NCBI GenBank assembly: GCA_002415895.1
Contig: DIAV01000403.1
Location: 11,289 to 16,845, forward strand
Direction: 5' to 3'
DNA length: 5,557 nucleotides
DNA from: Anaerolineales bacterium UBA5069
Lineage (GTDB): Bacteria > Chloroflexota > Anaerolineae > Caldilineales > Caldilineaceae
A program made the position numbers and the translations under genes. The notes under the pieces were generated by a model. The model made no database searches. It was not told the origin of the DNA and saw only the letters and a program-made list of their open reading frames with translations. Of this stretch, positions 1 to 4,746 are shown one piece after another (the stretch's first letter is position 1; each line of letters starts with the position of its first letter).

Positions 1-7
1 TCTTCAT
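1..7 (-). CDS. Start of an unidentified gene leaving the left edge (first two codons only)
   Basis: On the minus strand an ATG (positions 7-5) followed by AAG opens a frame that leaves the window at once, so nothing can be said about the product. The case for a real start is the Shine-Dalgarno AGGGAG at 21-16, eight bases upstream of the ATG, which is ideal spacing. It lies downstream of and on the same strand as the YbhN-like gene, about 190 bases away, with the AT-rich heptad palindrome between them, so it may have its own promoter. A TTGACA (165-160) with GGTAAT 17 bases downstream lies inside that repeat on this strand, but because the repeat is low-complexity the match may be chance. Confidence 0.4.
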
Positions 8-15
8 GCCAATGT

Positions 16-21
16 CTCCCT
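16..21 (-). promoter_or_regulatory. Shine-Dalgarno of the left-edge gene
   Basis: The minus strand reads AGGGAG eight bases before the ATG at position 7. It is the main evidence that a gene begins at the left edge. Confidence 0.45.
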
Positions 22-59
22 AAACGAATGCGTCTCAGGTTGGTGGCTGGCGAGGCGTA

Positions 60-179
60 ATTGATCATTAAGTATTGATCATTGGTTATTGGTAACTCGT
101 AATTGGTGAATGACAGGCGCTTGGAACCAGTTACCAATTACCAATTACCAATAATCAGTTGTCAATGACCAATTTTCAA
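60..179. repeat. Symmetric inverted array of degenerate heptanucleotides (TTGGTAA / TTACCAA)
   Basis: This AT-rich block divides exactly into eight 7-base units (60-115), an 8-base GC-richer spacer (116-123) and eight more units (124-179). Left units cluster around ATTGGTA, with ATTGATC twice (60-66, 74-80). Right units cluster around TTACCAA, with three perfect tandem copies at 131-151. The two consensus units are reverse complements in rotation, so the block is a palindrome about position 120. Perfectly paired patches include 86-95 with 145-154 and 99-107 with 133-141. It resembles the short tandemly repeated heptamer (STRR) type of bacterial intergenic repeat. It sits just after the stop of the YbhN-like gene, where the transcript would form an AU-rich hairpin. 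No insertion-sequence features are seen. Confidence 0.75.
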
Positions 180-196
180 TTCCGCCTCTTCAGCCA

Positions 197-1204
197 TCAC
201 TGCTTTTGCGCCGTGGCCACTGTGGTCTCGGCGGTGCTGAAGTCGCTCCAGCGCAGTTGTTGACGAATAAAGTAGTAGCCTCCCACGAGTGTCACGGGCA
301 CCCAGAGCGCCACGTGCAGCGTGAGGATATAGCTTGCCGCCAGGCTCGCATCCACCCCATAGGCGCTGAGGATGAGAATGCCCGGCACGTCAAAGGTGCC
401 GATATAGCCCGGCGCGGAGGGCAGCGTTGTGGCCAGGTTCACAATGCCGTTAACGAGCATGAGCACCAGGAAGGAGACGGTAAAGGGGAAGGCCTGCATG
501 ACAAACCAGTACTTCACCGTTTCAATCAGCCAGATGATAATGCTGGTGGCAAAGATCATCACAACATCGGTTGGGCTGCTCAGACTCCGCAACCCCTCAA
601 GAAAGCGGTGGTAGATGTCGTCAATGGCCGGACGTGCGCGCGCGGGCAAGAGGTGGCGCGAGAACCAGCCGTAGATGGCGGTCAGCCGTTGGGGGCGCAC
701 AGCTGCCCACACAAAGATCAGCGTTGCCCCCAAAAAGAGCACCGTCATTGCCACAACCAGGTTGCGCAGGTTGGTGGGCATGGGCGCGAACGGGAGCGCA
801 AGGAAGACAAAGAGCAGCATCGTCAGCCCGTCAAAGATGCGCTCAATGAAGACTGTGGCAAGGCTGGAGCTGACGGCAATGCCTTCCTGCTTCTTGAGCA
901 TGACCGAGCGGATGACCTCGCCGGCGCGGAAGGGGTAGACGTTGTTGCCGAAATAGCCAATGCAAACCAGCGGGTAGAGCCGTTGCGTAGAAACCGGCTT
1001 GAGGTGGCGCAGCATGTAGTGCCAGCGCCACGAGCGCACCCACAGGCCAATAAAATAGACGATGATGCCCGGCACAATCCACCAGTAATTGGCGGTGCGG
1101 AGCGATGCGGCCACCTCGTGCAGGTGCAGGCCGGGCAGCGCCAGGTAAATAAAGATGGCGCTGATTAGGATTCCAAGCAGGAGCTGCAAATACTTACGCT
1201 TCAA
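197..1204 (-). CDS. Lysylphosphatidylglycerol synthase TM-region (YbhN/AglD) family integral membrane protein
   Basis: A 335-residue polytopic membrane protein with the features of the LPG_synthase_TM family (flippase-like domain of MprF; YbhN, AglD). Hydrophobic segments lie at about 5-24, 42-57, 118-139, 148-168, 215-236, 243-263, 270-290 and 293-313. Family-type motifs are visible: an Arg/Trp-rich stretch after TM2 (R57-SWRWHYML), GYFGNNVYPFRAGEVIR at 83-99, ER..D at 121-125, and a Pro/Gly-rich LPSAPGYIGTFD at 261-272. Length is normal for a stand-alone member. There is no C-terminal aminoacyltransferase domain, so it is unlikely to make lysyl-PG itself. Members are implicated in lipid or lipid-linked sugar movement; the substrate here is unknown. 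The start is TTG: an in-frame TGA lies four codons upstream, no ATG occurs early in the frame, and GAGG (1215-1212) sits seven bases before the TTG. A six-codon minicistron ends on this start codon (see findings). Confidence 0.88.
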   Translation of the reverse strand: MKRKYLQLLLGILISAIFIYLALPGLHLHEVAASLRTANYWWIVPGIIVYFIGLWVRSWRWHYMLRHLKPVSTQRLYPLVCIGYFGNNVYPFRAGEVIRSVMLKKQEGIAVSSSLATVFIERIFDGLTMLLFVFLALPFAPMPTNLRNLVVAMTVLFLGATLIFVWAAVRPQRLTAIYGWFSRHLLPARARPAIDDIYHRFLEGLRSLSSPTDVVMIFATSIIIWLIETVKYWFVMQAFPFTVSFLVLMLVNGIVNLATTLPSAPGYIGTFDVPGILILSAYGVDASLAASYILTLHVALWVPVTLVGGYYFIRQQLRWSDFSTAETTVATAQKQ

Positions 1205-1236
1205 GTGCCGGCCTCAGTCATGACCAAAGTCACGGC

Positions 1237-1245
1237 AGCATACCA
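1237..1245 (-). promoter_or_regulatory. Possible extended -10 promoter of the YbhN-like gene
   Basis: The minus strand reads TGG followed by TATGCT (1245-1237), an extended -10 pattern (TGnTATNNT) with no clear -35. It predicts a transcript start near 1230, about 25 bases before the TTG start and about 9 before the ATG of the upstream minicistron. The Ala-rich gene is preceded by the very similar TGGTATACT. Confidence 0.35.
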
Positions 1246-1290
1246 CAAGGCACGCGCGTGAAGCGAATTGGGGCGCTCCATTGTGGGTGT

Positions 1291-1330
1291 GAAGAATGAA
1301 ACTGGGGGCCGCCCGTTGACGGCCCCCAGT
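1291..1330 (-). terminator. Intrinsic terminator after the SWIM gene
   Basis: A perfect 11-bp GC-rich stem (1301-1311 with 1320-1330) encloses an 8-base loop. Read on the minus strand it is followed by TTTCATTCTT, a T-rich tail. It lies 31 bases after the stop codon of the SWIM gene and separates it from the YbhN-like gene, which therefore probably uses its own promoter. The plus-strand side has no comparable T tract, so it works best for minus-strand transcription. Confidence 0.75.
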
Positions 1331-1360
1331 GACTCATTTGCCTATTCGATTGCGTAGAGA

Positions 1361-1618
1361 TTAGGGGATGACGGGGGTTGCCATCATGGCCGGTTCGACG
1401 GATTCGCCCAGGATTTCCTCCATGGCCATGACGTGCGAGCAAACGCTGCGGAGATTGAACTCCTCGCAATCACAATGCCACGTTCCGCGTTCATAGCTAA
1501 CGATGTGGTTGGAATTGTCGCCATGCAACTCGACTTCGAAGCTATGCACCTTGACGCGTTGATCGCGTTCCATTGCGTACTGGCGGGCCTTGAGAATGCG
1601 GCTGGCAGCTGAATCCAC
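1361..1618 (-). CDS. Small stand-alone SWIM zinc-finger protein
   Basis: An 85-residue protein that is almost entirely one SWIM-type zinc finger. The ligands C49, C51, C60 and H62 fit CxCx8CxH, preceded by a short beta-like stretch (VKVHSFEVEL, then HIVSYERGTWHCDC) and followed by the helix typical of the fold (HVMAMEEIL). SWIM domains bind zinc and are linked to DNA or protein binding; in bacteria they usually occur fused to SNF2 helicases or other domains, while this one stands alone. The frame stays open to a TTG at 1681 (106 aa). I prefer the GTG at 1618-1616 because AAAGGA lies eight bases upstream and the residues before it (Arg/Ser-rich, no fold) look untranslated. The C-terminal ~13 residues are Pro/Met-rich and probably disordered. 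It has its own candidate promoter and terminator. The function is unknown; a DNA-binding or regulatory role would be inference. Confidence 0.82.
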   Translation of the reverse strand: MDSAASRILKARQYAMERDQRVKVHSFEVELHGDNSNHIVSYERGTWHCDCEEFNLRSVCSHVMAMEEILGESVEPAMMATPVIP

Positions 1619-1685
1619 GGGTGAATCCTTTCTGTTTGAACGGTCGGCACGTGTACGGACAGCAGATTTCACCGACAACAAACCA

Positions 1686-1715
1686 TGAATATTTCGACTG
1701 ATCGGGCTTGCTCAA
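1686..1715 (-). promoter_or_regulatory. Possible promoter of the SWIM gene
   Basis: On the minus strand TTGAGC (1715-1710) is followed 18 bases later by TATTCA (1691-1686), a partial sigma70 match. It would give a leader of roughly 60 bases before the GTG start. It lies downstream of the terminator at 1788-1828, so the SWIM gene could be expressed independently of the structured RNA upstream. Confidence 0.3.
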
Positions 1716-1787
1716 TAAGGAGCCGGCGCTGTGTGCGCAGGAATCTGTACGACGCGCACGGTACAGGGAGGGGACGCACAACAAGCC

Positions 1788-1828
1788 CTAGAAACAACAA
1801 CACCCAGGCGCACACTGCACCCAGGTGT
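1788..1828 (-). terminator. Intrinsic terminator ending the structured RNA/mini-ORF unit
   Basis: Read on the minus strand, 1828-1800 folds into a 13-bp stem with three G-U wobbles and a three-base loop. It is followed directly by TGTTGTTTCT, a T-rich tail. It begins two bases after the TGA of the 14-codon frame at 1831-1875. It stands about 170 bases before the SWIM start codon, the geometry of either the 3' end of a small RNA or a leader attenuator. Confidence 0.6.
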
Positions 1829-1830
1829 CT

Positions 1831-1875
1831 TCACCATACAAAATTGCAGTAGGGAACTGGCATTATGCGAAGCAC
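1831..1875 (-). CDS. Possible 14-residue leader peptide
   Basis: A GTG at 1875-1873 opens MLRIMPVPYCNFVW and ends with TGA at 1833-1831. Seven bases upstream of the GTG is GGAGG within AAAGGAGGTG (1890-1881), a ten-base perfect complement to the usual 16S rRNA 3' end and the strongest ribosome-binding site seen in the window. The stop lies two bases before the terminator hairpin, as in attenuation leaders. There is no run of one regulatory amino acid, so amino-acid attenuation in the trp/his style is not indicated. Bases 1897-1900 can pair with 1886-1889, which could partly mask the ribosome site. It may equally be a short membrane-active peptide or a chance frame. Confidence 0.3.
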   Translation of the reverse strand: MLRIMPVPYCNFVW

Positions 1876-2061
1876 TGTCGCACCTCCTTTTCAAGCAAGG
1901 TCCCGGAACAGGCGGGAATGCCGGACGTAATCGCCGCATGCACCATGCAAATCCATGCGGGGATGAGAGGGCAGCCACCGGGGAGTTGAGGGAGGGACCG
2001 ACCTTCCCGGCATCCATCTCCGGGCCGCTGCGGCGTGGCTGAATTACCCTCTTGTGACGTC

Positions 2062-2091
2062 AGTATAGCGCCTGATGGCGGCGGCTGTCAA
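2062..2091 (-). promoter_or_regulatory. Consensus sigma70 promoter
   Basis: The minus strand carries a perfect TTGACA (2091-2086), an 18-base spacer and TATACT (2067-2062), five of six to TATAAT. This is the best promoter in the window. It starts transcription toward 1788, about 65 bases beyond the stop of the Ala-rich gene, which argues that the region after it is a separate transcript. The ten bases TATACTGACG recur at 3510-3501 in front of the Ala-rich gene. Confidence 0.72.
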
Positions 2092-2110
2092 CCGACGCAA
2101 AGGGTGGCCC

Positions 2111-2141
2111 CAGGGTGATTCAGAAGTCAGAATCAGGGTGA
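2111..2141. repeat. Small direct repeat around a short hairpin after the Ala-rich gene
   Basis: CAGGGTGA occurs at 2111-2118 and 2134-2141, flanking and overlapping a 6-bp inverted repeat (2116-2121 with 2130-2135, 8-base loop). On the minus strand it follows the stop of the Ala-rich gene by about 15 bases, but no T tract follows. It is at best a weak transcript end or a processing hairpin. Confidence 0.3.
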
Positions 2142-2155
2142 GGTGCTGTTTCGCC

Positions 2156-3496
2156 TCAGCGCGCCTGAATGCGGAAGCCTGGCAGTGCATTGTCCGGTTC
2201 CCAGGCAACGGGGAGCGCCAGCGGCGAACCGGCAAAGTCAAGTTCGCCCTGGGCGGCGCGCAGGCGGTCGCTGAGTTCGCTCAGGTTGGCGCTTGGGTAG
2301 CGCCCCAGTTCATTTTCCAACGCGGCCCATTGGGCAACTTCGGCGCGCAGCATGTTCTGCTCCAGCGGCGTGGGCTGCGCTTCGGCAATGGCCTGCACAA
2401 TGAGTTGGATGTTGGCGAGCAGCCCGGCCAGCTCGCTCTCCAGCGCCGGCCGTCCGGCCTCCCACTCGGGCACAAGTGACAGCCCCAATGCGCTGTTGGC
2501 GACCTGGAGCTTGAGCATGAGCCACGCGCGCGCATCGAGCAGAAGCCCCAATTGCGCCTCGCGCGAAGGCGCCACGGCAATTGCCGTGCTGTAGGCAACG
2601 CTGCGCTGCTGGTCTTCGTTGAGCAGGGCAGCGCGCAGTGTGGCGATCTCCGGCTCCACATCAATGCCGCCGGTGAGCACATAGCGATCGGCGAGGTTGC
2701 GTGCGGCCAGCGTGCGGGTGTCCGTAGCCTGCTGCACGTTGGGATTTGCAGCCGGCGGCGTGGTGATCAGCGGCCACGAGTTGGCAAGCAGAATGCCTGT
2801 GGCGTTGACGAAGGGGTTGCGCACAAGGTCGGCGACTTGTGCGGAGAGGTCAGGCGCATCCAGCGCGTCTACCACAGGCTTGAGGTTCTGCAGCAACTGG
2901 CTGCGCTGGGCGGGCAACAGGTCGGGCGCCTGCGCAATCGCGCGCAGGGCCTGGGCAGCGGCGGATTGTGCCTGATCAGGCACGGCGGCAGCCTGCAAGC
3001 CTGCTGCGGCCTGCGTGAGGATTTGGCCCCGTTCCAGCGCGCGCAGGGCCACATCCAGCGCGCCAATGGAGACCGTTTGGGCGTAGGCCAGCGCGGCGCG
3101 TGCGCCGTCATCGGCCGTGTTGGCATCGAGCCAGCGATGGCCCAGTTGCTGCCAGAGTGCGGCCCGCTGCGAGGCGGTGGAGGCTGTGTCAAAGAGGAGG
3201 AGCGCGGCGGCAGTGGGCAGTTCGCCGGCCTGGATGGCCTGCGCCGCGAGTGCGCCTGCAGGGTCACCCGCAAGGTTGCGCACGGCCAGGGCGGGCTGCA
3301 CCTTGTCGCTTTGCAGCAGCGCCATGGGCCCTGTGACGTTGCTTTCATTACGATTGGCAAGCAACCAAAGCACGCCCAATGCCGCCATGCCTACAAGCAG
3401 GGAGGCAATGAAGCCAAGCACAAAAACCAGTTGCAGGCCGCGCCGTTTGCGGCGCGGTTGTGCGCCATAGCCGCGCACGGAGTCATCGGAGGACAT
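2156..3496 (-). CDS. Ala-rich single-pass membrane-anchored protein of unknown function
   Basis: I do not recognise this 446-residue protein. Residues 1-20 are polar and end in a basic cluster (RRKRR, 15-19). A single strong hydrophobic helix spans about 21-47, followed by an N-rich polar stretch, so by the positive-inside rule the remaining ~400 residues should lie outside the membrane. There is no lipobox and no clear signal-peptidase site, so it is probably an uncleaved anchor. The outer part is rich in Ala, Leu and Gln, almost Cys-free and apparently all-helical (for example 77-200 and 283-420), reminiscent of TPR-like solenoids, but I see no confident repeat consensus. It ends in a Pro-containing tail. 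The long helical stretches resist frameshift interpretation and the frame is intact. The ATG at 3496 has no Shine-Dalgarno, but a TGGTATACT element ends only eight bases upstream, suggesting a leaderless or nearly leaderless mRNA. Confidence 0.78.
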   Translation of the reverse strand: MSSDDSVRGYGAQPRRKRRGLQLVFVLGFIASLLVGMAALGVLWLLANRNESNVTGPMALLQSDKVQPALAVRNLAGDPAGALAAQAIQAGELPTAAALLLFDTASTASQRAALWQQLGHRWLDANTADDGARAALAYAQTVSIGALDVALRALERGQILTQAAAGLQAAAVPDQAQSAAAQALRAIAQAPDLLPAQRSQLLQNLKPVVDALDAPDLSAQVADLVRNPFVNATGILLANSWPLITTPPAANPNVQQATDTRTLAARNLADRYVLTGGIDVEPEIATLRAALLNEDQQRSVAYSTAIAVAPSREAQLGLLLDARAWLMLKLQVANSALGLSLVPEWEAGRPALESELAGLLANIQLIVQAIAEAQPTPLEQNMLRAEVAQWAALENELGRYPSANLSELSDRLRAAQGELDFAGSPLALPVAWEPDNALPGFRIQAR

Positions 3497-3504
3497 GATG
3501 CGTC

Positions 3505-3513
3505 AGTATACCA
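3505..3513 (-). promoter_or_regulatory. Extended -10 promoter of the Ala-rich gene
   Basis: TGG followed by TATACT lies on the minus strand at 3513-3505, with no convincing -35, since the upstream bases belong to the GTGGTGA heptad array. The last -10 base is eight bases before the ATG, so transcription would start within a few bases of the start codon. This fits the lack of a ribosome-binding site. Confidence 0.45.
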
Positions 3514-3550
3514 CCGGGGCGTGGTGAGTGGTGAGTGGGGCGTGGTGAGT
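3514..3550. repeat. GTGGTGA heptanucleotide array
   Basis: Five consecutive 7-base units in register start at 3514. Units at 3521, 3528 and 3542 are identical (GTGGTGA), the unit at 3535 is GTGGGGC, and the first (3514) is a degenerate copy ending GGGGC. A partial GT follows. The array directly abuts the hairpin at 3551 and the -10 of the Ala-rich gene, so it occupies that gene's -35 position. It has the same 7-base period as the array at 60-179 but a different sequence. Confidence 0.7.
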
Positions 3551-3586
3551 TGAAGCGAGCTTTCCGATTTGGGAAAGCTCGCTTCA
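3551..3586. repeat. Perfect 15-bp inverted repeat in the divergent intergenic region
   Basis: Bases 3551-3565 and 3572-3586 are perfect reverse complements around a 6-base loop. Neither side is followed by a T tract, so it is not a standard intrinsic terminator. It lies upstream of the candidate promoters of both divergent genes, so as DNA it could be a palindromic protein-binding site or a cruciform. It may also be one piece of a composite repeat with the adjoining heptad array. Confidence 0.7.
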
Positions 3587-3645
3587 GATGGGCCGCAGCA
3601 AATCACTGGCGGCCTGCCAACTTTCCTGCGTTTGGCGCTATTGGG

Positions 3646-3651
3646 TACAAT
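3646..3651 (+). promoter_or_regulatory. Possible -10 of the carbamoyltransferase gene
   Basis: TACAAT (3646-3651), preceded by TTGGG, is a four- to five-base match to TATAAT. The -35 position holds only a weak TTTCCT-like sequence. It would give a leader of about 95 bases before the ATG at 3753. No operator or attenuator was recognised in that leader. Confidence 0.3.
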
Positions 3652-3740
3652 GGGGCGTAATGCACTGATTGCCCCACAGCGCGCCGCTCCCGCGTGCCGC
3701 AGCGTCAACCCAATCCCGTTGTTTATTTGCTCCATTGCGA

Positions 3741-3747
3741 AGGAAGG
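3741..3747 (+). promoter_or_regulatory. Shine-Dalgarno fixing the carbamoyltransferase start
   Basis: AGGAAGG ends five bases before the ATG at 3753 and decides this start over the in-frame ATG at 3669, which has no comparable site. Confidence 0.7.
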
Positions 3748-3752
3748 AACCT

Positions 3753-4730
3753 ATGCAAACCGATTTGCGCGGCCGCGATTACATTAGTGATATGGATTTC
3801 AGCAAGGAAGAGATCGACACCGTGATCGATGTCGCGCTCAAGCTCAAGCGCGATCGCGCGCTGGGCATCCCCCACCCCCTCCTGCGCGACAAGACGCTGG
3901 CCATGCTTTTCTTCTTCTCCAGCACGCGCACGCGCTCCAGCTTTGAATCGGGCATTGCGCAACTGGGCGGCCACGGCGCGTTTATCGATTCCGACACCAC
4001 GCAGATCAGCCATGGCGACACAGCCAAGGAGATCGGCGAGATTTATGGCCGCTACTATGACGGCATTGCCATTCGCCAGTGTGATTGGGGTGTGGGCAAC
4101 AAGTACATCAACGAGGTGGCGCAAGCCAGCCGCGTGCCCGTGCTCAACATGCAGTGCGACGTCTATCACCCCTTCCAGATTCTGGCCGACCTGCTCACCA
4201 TCATCGAAAAAGTGGGCGACCCGCGCGGCAAAACGATCAATGTCTCCTGGGCCTACGCCTCAAGCTATCAGAAGCCCATTTCCGTGCCCCAAAGCCTGAT
4301 TCTGCAGATGAGCCGCTTCGGCATGAATGTGCGTCTGACGCGCCCGCCCGAATACAAGCTTATGCCCGACATTGAGCAGCAGACGCATGACAACGTGAAG
4401 AAGCATGGCGGCAGCTTTGAGGTGATGGACGACTTCGACGCCGGCTTCAAGGATGCCGACATTGTCTACCCCAAGTCTTGGGGCGCGCTGCTGACCACCG
4501 ACGACAACGCCAAGAGCGCCGAAATCGGCAGGAAGTACACCAACTGGATCACCGACGAGCGGCGCATGGCGCTGGCCAAGCCCAACGCGCTCTACATGCA
4601 CTGCTTGCCTGCCGACCGCAACATTGAGGTGACCGACGGCGTTATCGACGGCCCCAACTCGGTGGTCTATGACGAGGCCGAGAACCGCATGCACGTGCAG
4701 AAGGCCGTTATGGCGCTGACGATGCGCTAA
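3753..4730 (+). CDS. Carbamoyltransferase of the knotted YgeW/acetylornithine-transcarbamylase-like group (annotatable as ornithine carbamoyltransferase)
   Basis: A 325-residue aspartate/ornithine transcarbamylase-family enzyme, normal length. It should transfer the carbamoyl group of carbamoyl phosphate to an amine. The carbamoyl-phosphate site is intact: STRTR at 57-61, HPFQ at 139-142, and R312 in the ENRMH segment. HCLP is at 283-286. In the second domain it departs from classical ArgF. Where ArgF has the GDGNN segment it has WAYASSYQKPISVPQ (166-180), a proline-rich loop like that of knotted transcarbamylases, and where ArgF has the SMG loop it has DIVYPKSWG (236-244). Both resemble recalled E. 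coli YgeW. The acceptor (ornithine, N-acylornithine, or a ureido-type amine) cannot be fixed from sequence. ATG 3753 is chosen over the in-frame ATG 3669 because AGGAAGG (3741-3747) precedes it and the extra 28 residues lack family similarity. It is probably monocistronic, ended by the 4747-4874 hairpin. ArgF naming is possible but not certain. Confidence 0.9.
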   Translation: MQTDLRGRDYISDMDFSKEEIDTVIDVALKLKRDRALGIPHPLLRDKTLAMLFFFSSTRTRSSFESGIAQLGGHGAFIDSDTTQISHGDTAKEIGEIYGRYYDGIAIRQCDWGVGNKYINEVAQASRVPVLNMQCDVYHPFQILADLLTIIEKVGDPRGKTINVSWAYASSYQKPISVPQSLILQMSRFGMNVRLTRPPEYKLMPDIEQQTHDNVKKHGGSFEVMDDFDAGFKDADIVYPKSWGALLTTDDNAKSAEIGRKYTNWITDERRMALAKPNALYMHCLPADRNIEVTDGVIDGPNSVVYDEAENRMHVQKAVMALTMR

Positions 4731-4746
4731 GGACCTGCGGAAGGAA

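Larger units (their letters stand above)
1788..2055 (-). ncRNA. Candidate structured small RNA or attenuator leader, unknown family
   Basis: This ~470-base gap between genes holds a coherent transcription unit on the minus strand. The promoter at 2062-2091 predicts a start near 2055. At 2052 begins a helix joining 2047-2052 plus 2035-2041 to 1966-1978: 13 bp interrupted only by a 5-base bulge on one side. It encloses smaller hairpins (2020-2024 with 2006-2010; 2031-2034 with 2024-2027, partly exclusive). Next come a 7-bp hairpin (1954-1960 with 1934-1940), a 6-bp hairpin with one bulged base (1921-1926 with 1900-1906), a strong Shine-Dalgarno (1890-1881), a 14-codon frame and the terminator. 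Predicted length is about 265 nt. I compared it by eye with common riboswitch cores and with SRP, tmRNA and RNase P signatures and found no match. All pairing was read by eye without energy calculation. Confidence 0.45.

Noticed and set aside
60..179. CRISPR array
   Set aside because: The units are 7 bases, degenerate, without spacers, and arranged as an inverted pair.
206..1168. A 320-codon plus-strand open frame
   Set aside because: It is the antisense shadow of the YbhN-like gene. Its product is rich in His, Gln, Asp and Arg with no fold-like pattern, and the minus strand has family motifs and membrane helices.
1619..1681. TTG start making the SWIM protein 106 residues
   Set aside because: The GTG at 1618 has AAAGGA eight bases upstream, and the extra residues are Arg/Ser-rich with no conserved look. 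The longer form is not fully excluded.
1712..2042. Two overlapping frames of about 100 codons, one per strand, in the 470-base gap
   Set aside because: Neither has a ribosome-binding site. Their compositions (Cys/Pro/Arg-rich, or low-complexity) look random, and the minus-strand one runs through the terminator hairpin.
1966..2052. SAM-I riboswitch on the plus strand, suggested by GAGGGACCGACC
   Set aside because: The following core (GCCC...GAAGCCCGGCAACC pattern) is absent, and the only good promoter and terminator are on the minus strand.
3551..3586. Intrinsic terminator
   Set aside because: There is no T tract on either side and no converging gene end nearby; it lies between divergent promoters.
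3669..3752. Upstream in-frame ATG adding 28 residues to the carbamoyltransferase
   Set aside because: There is no Shine-Dalgarno before it, the added residues have no similarity to the family, and the ATG at 3753 has AGGAAGG at good spacing.
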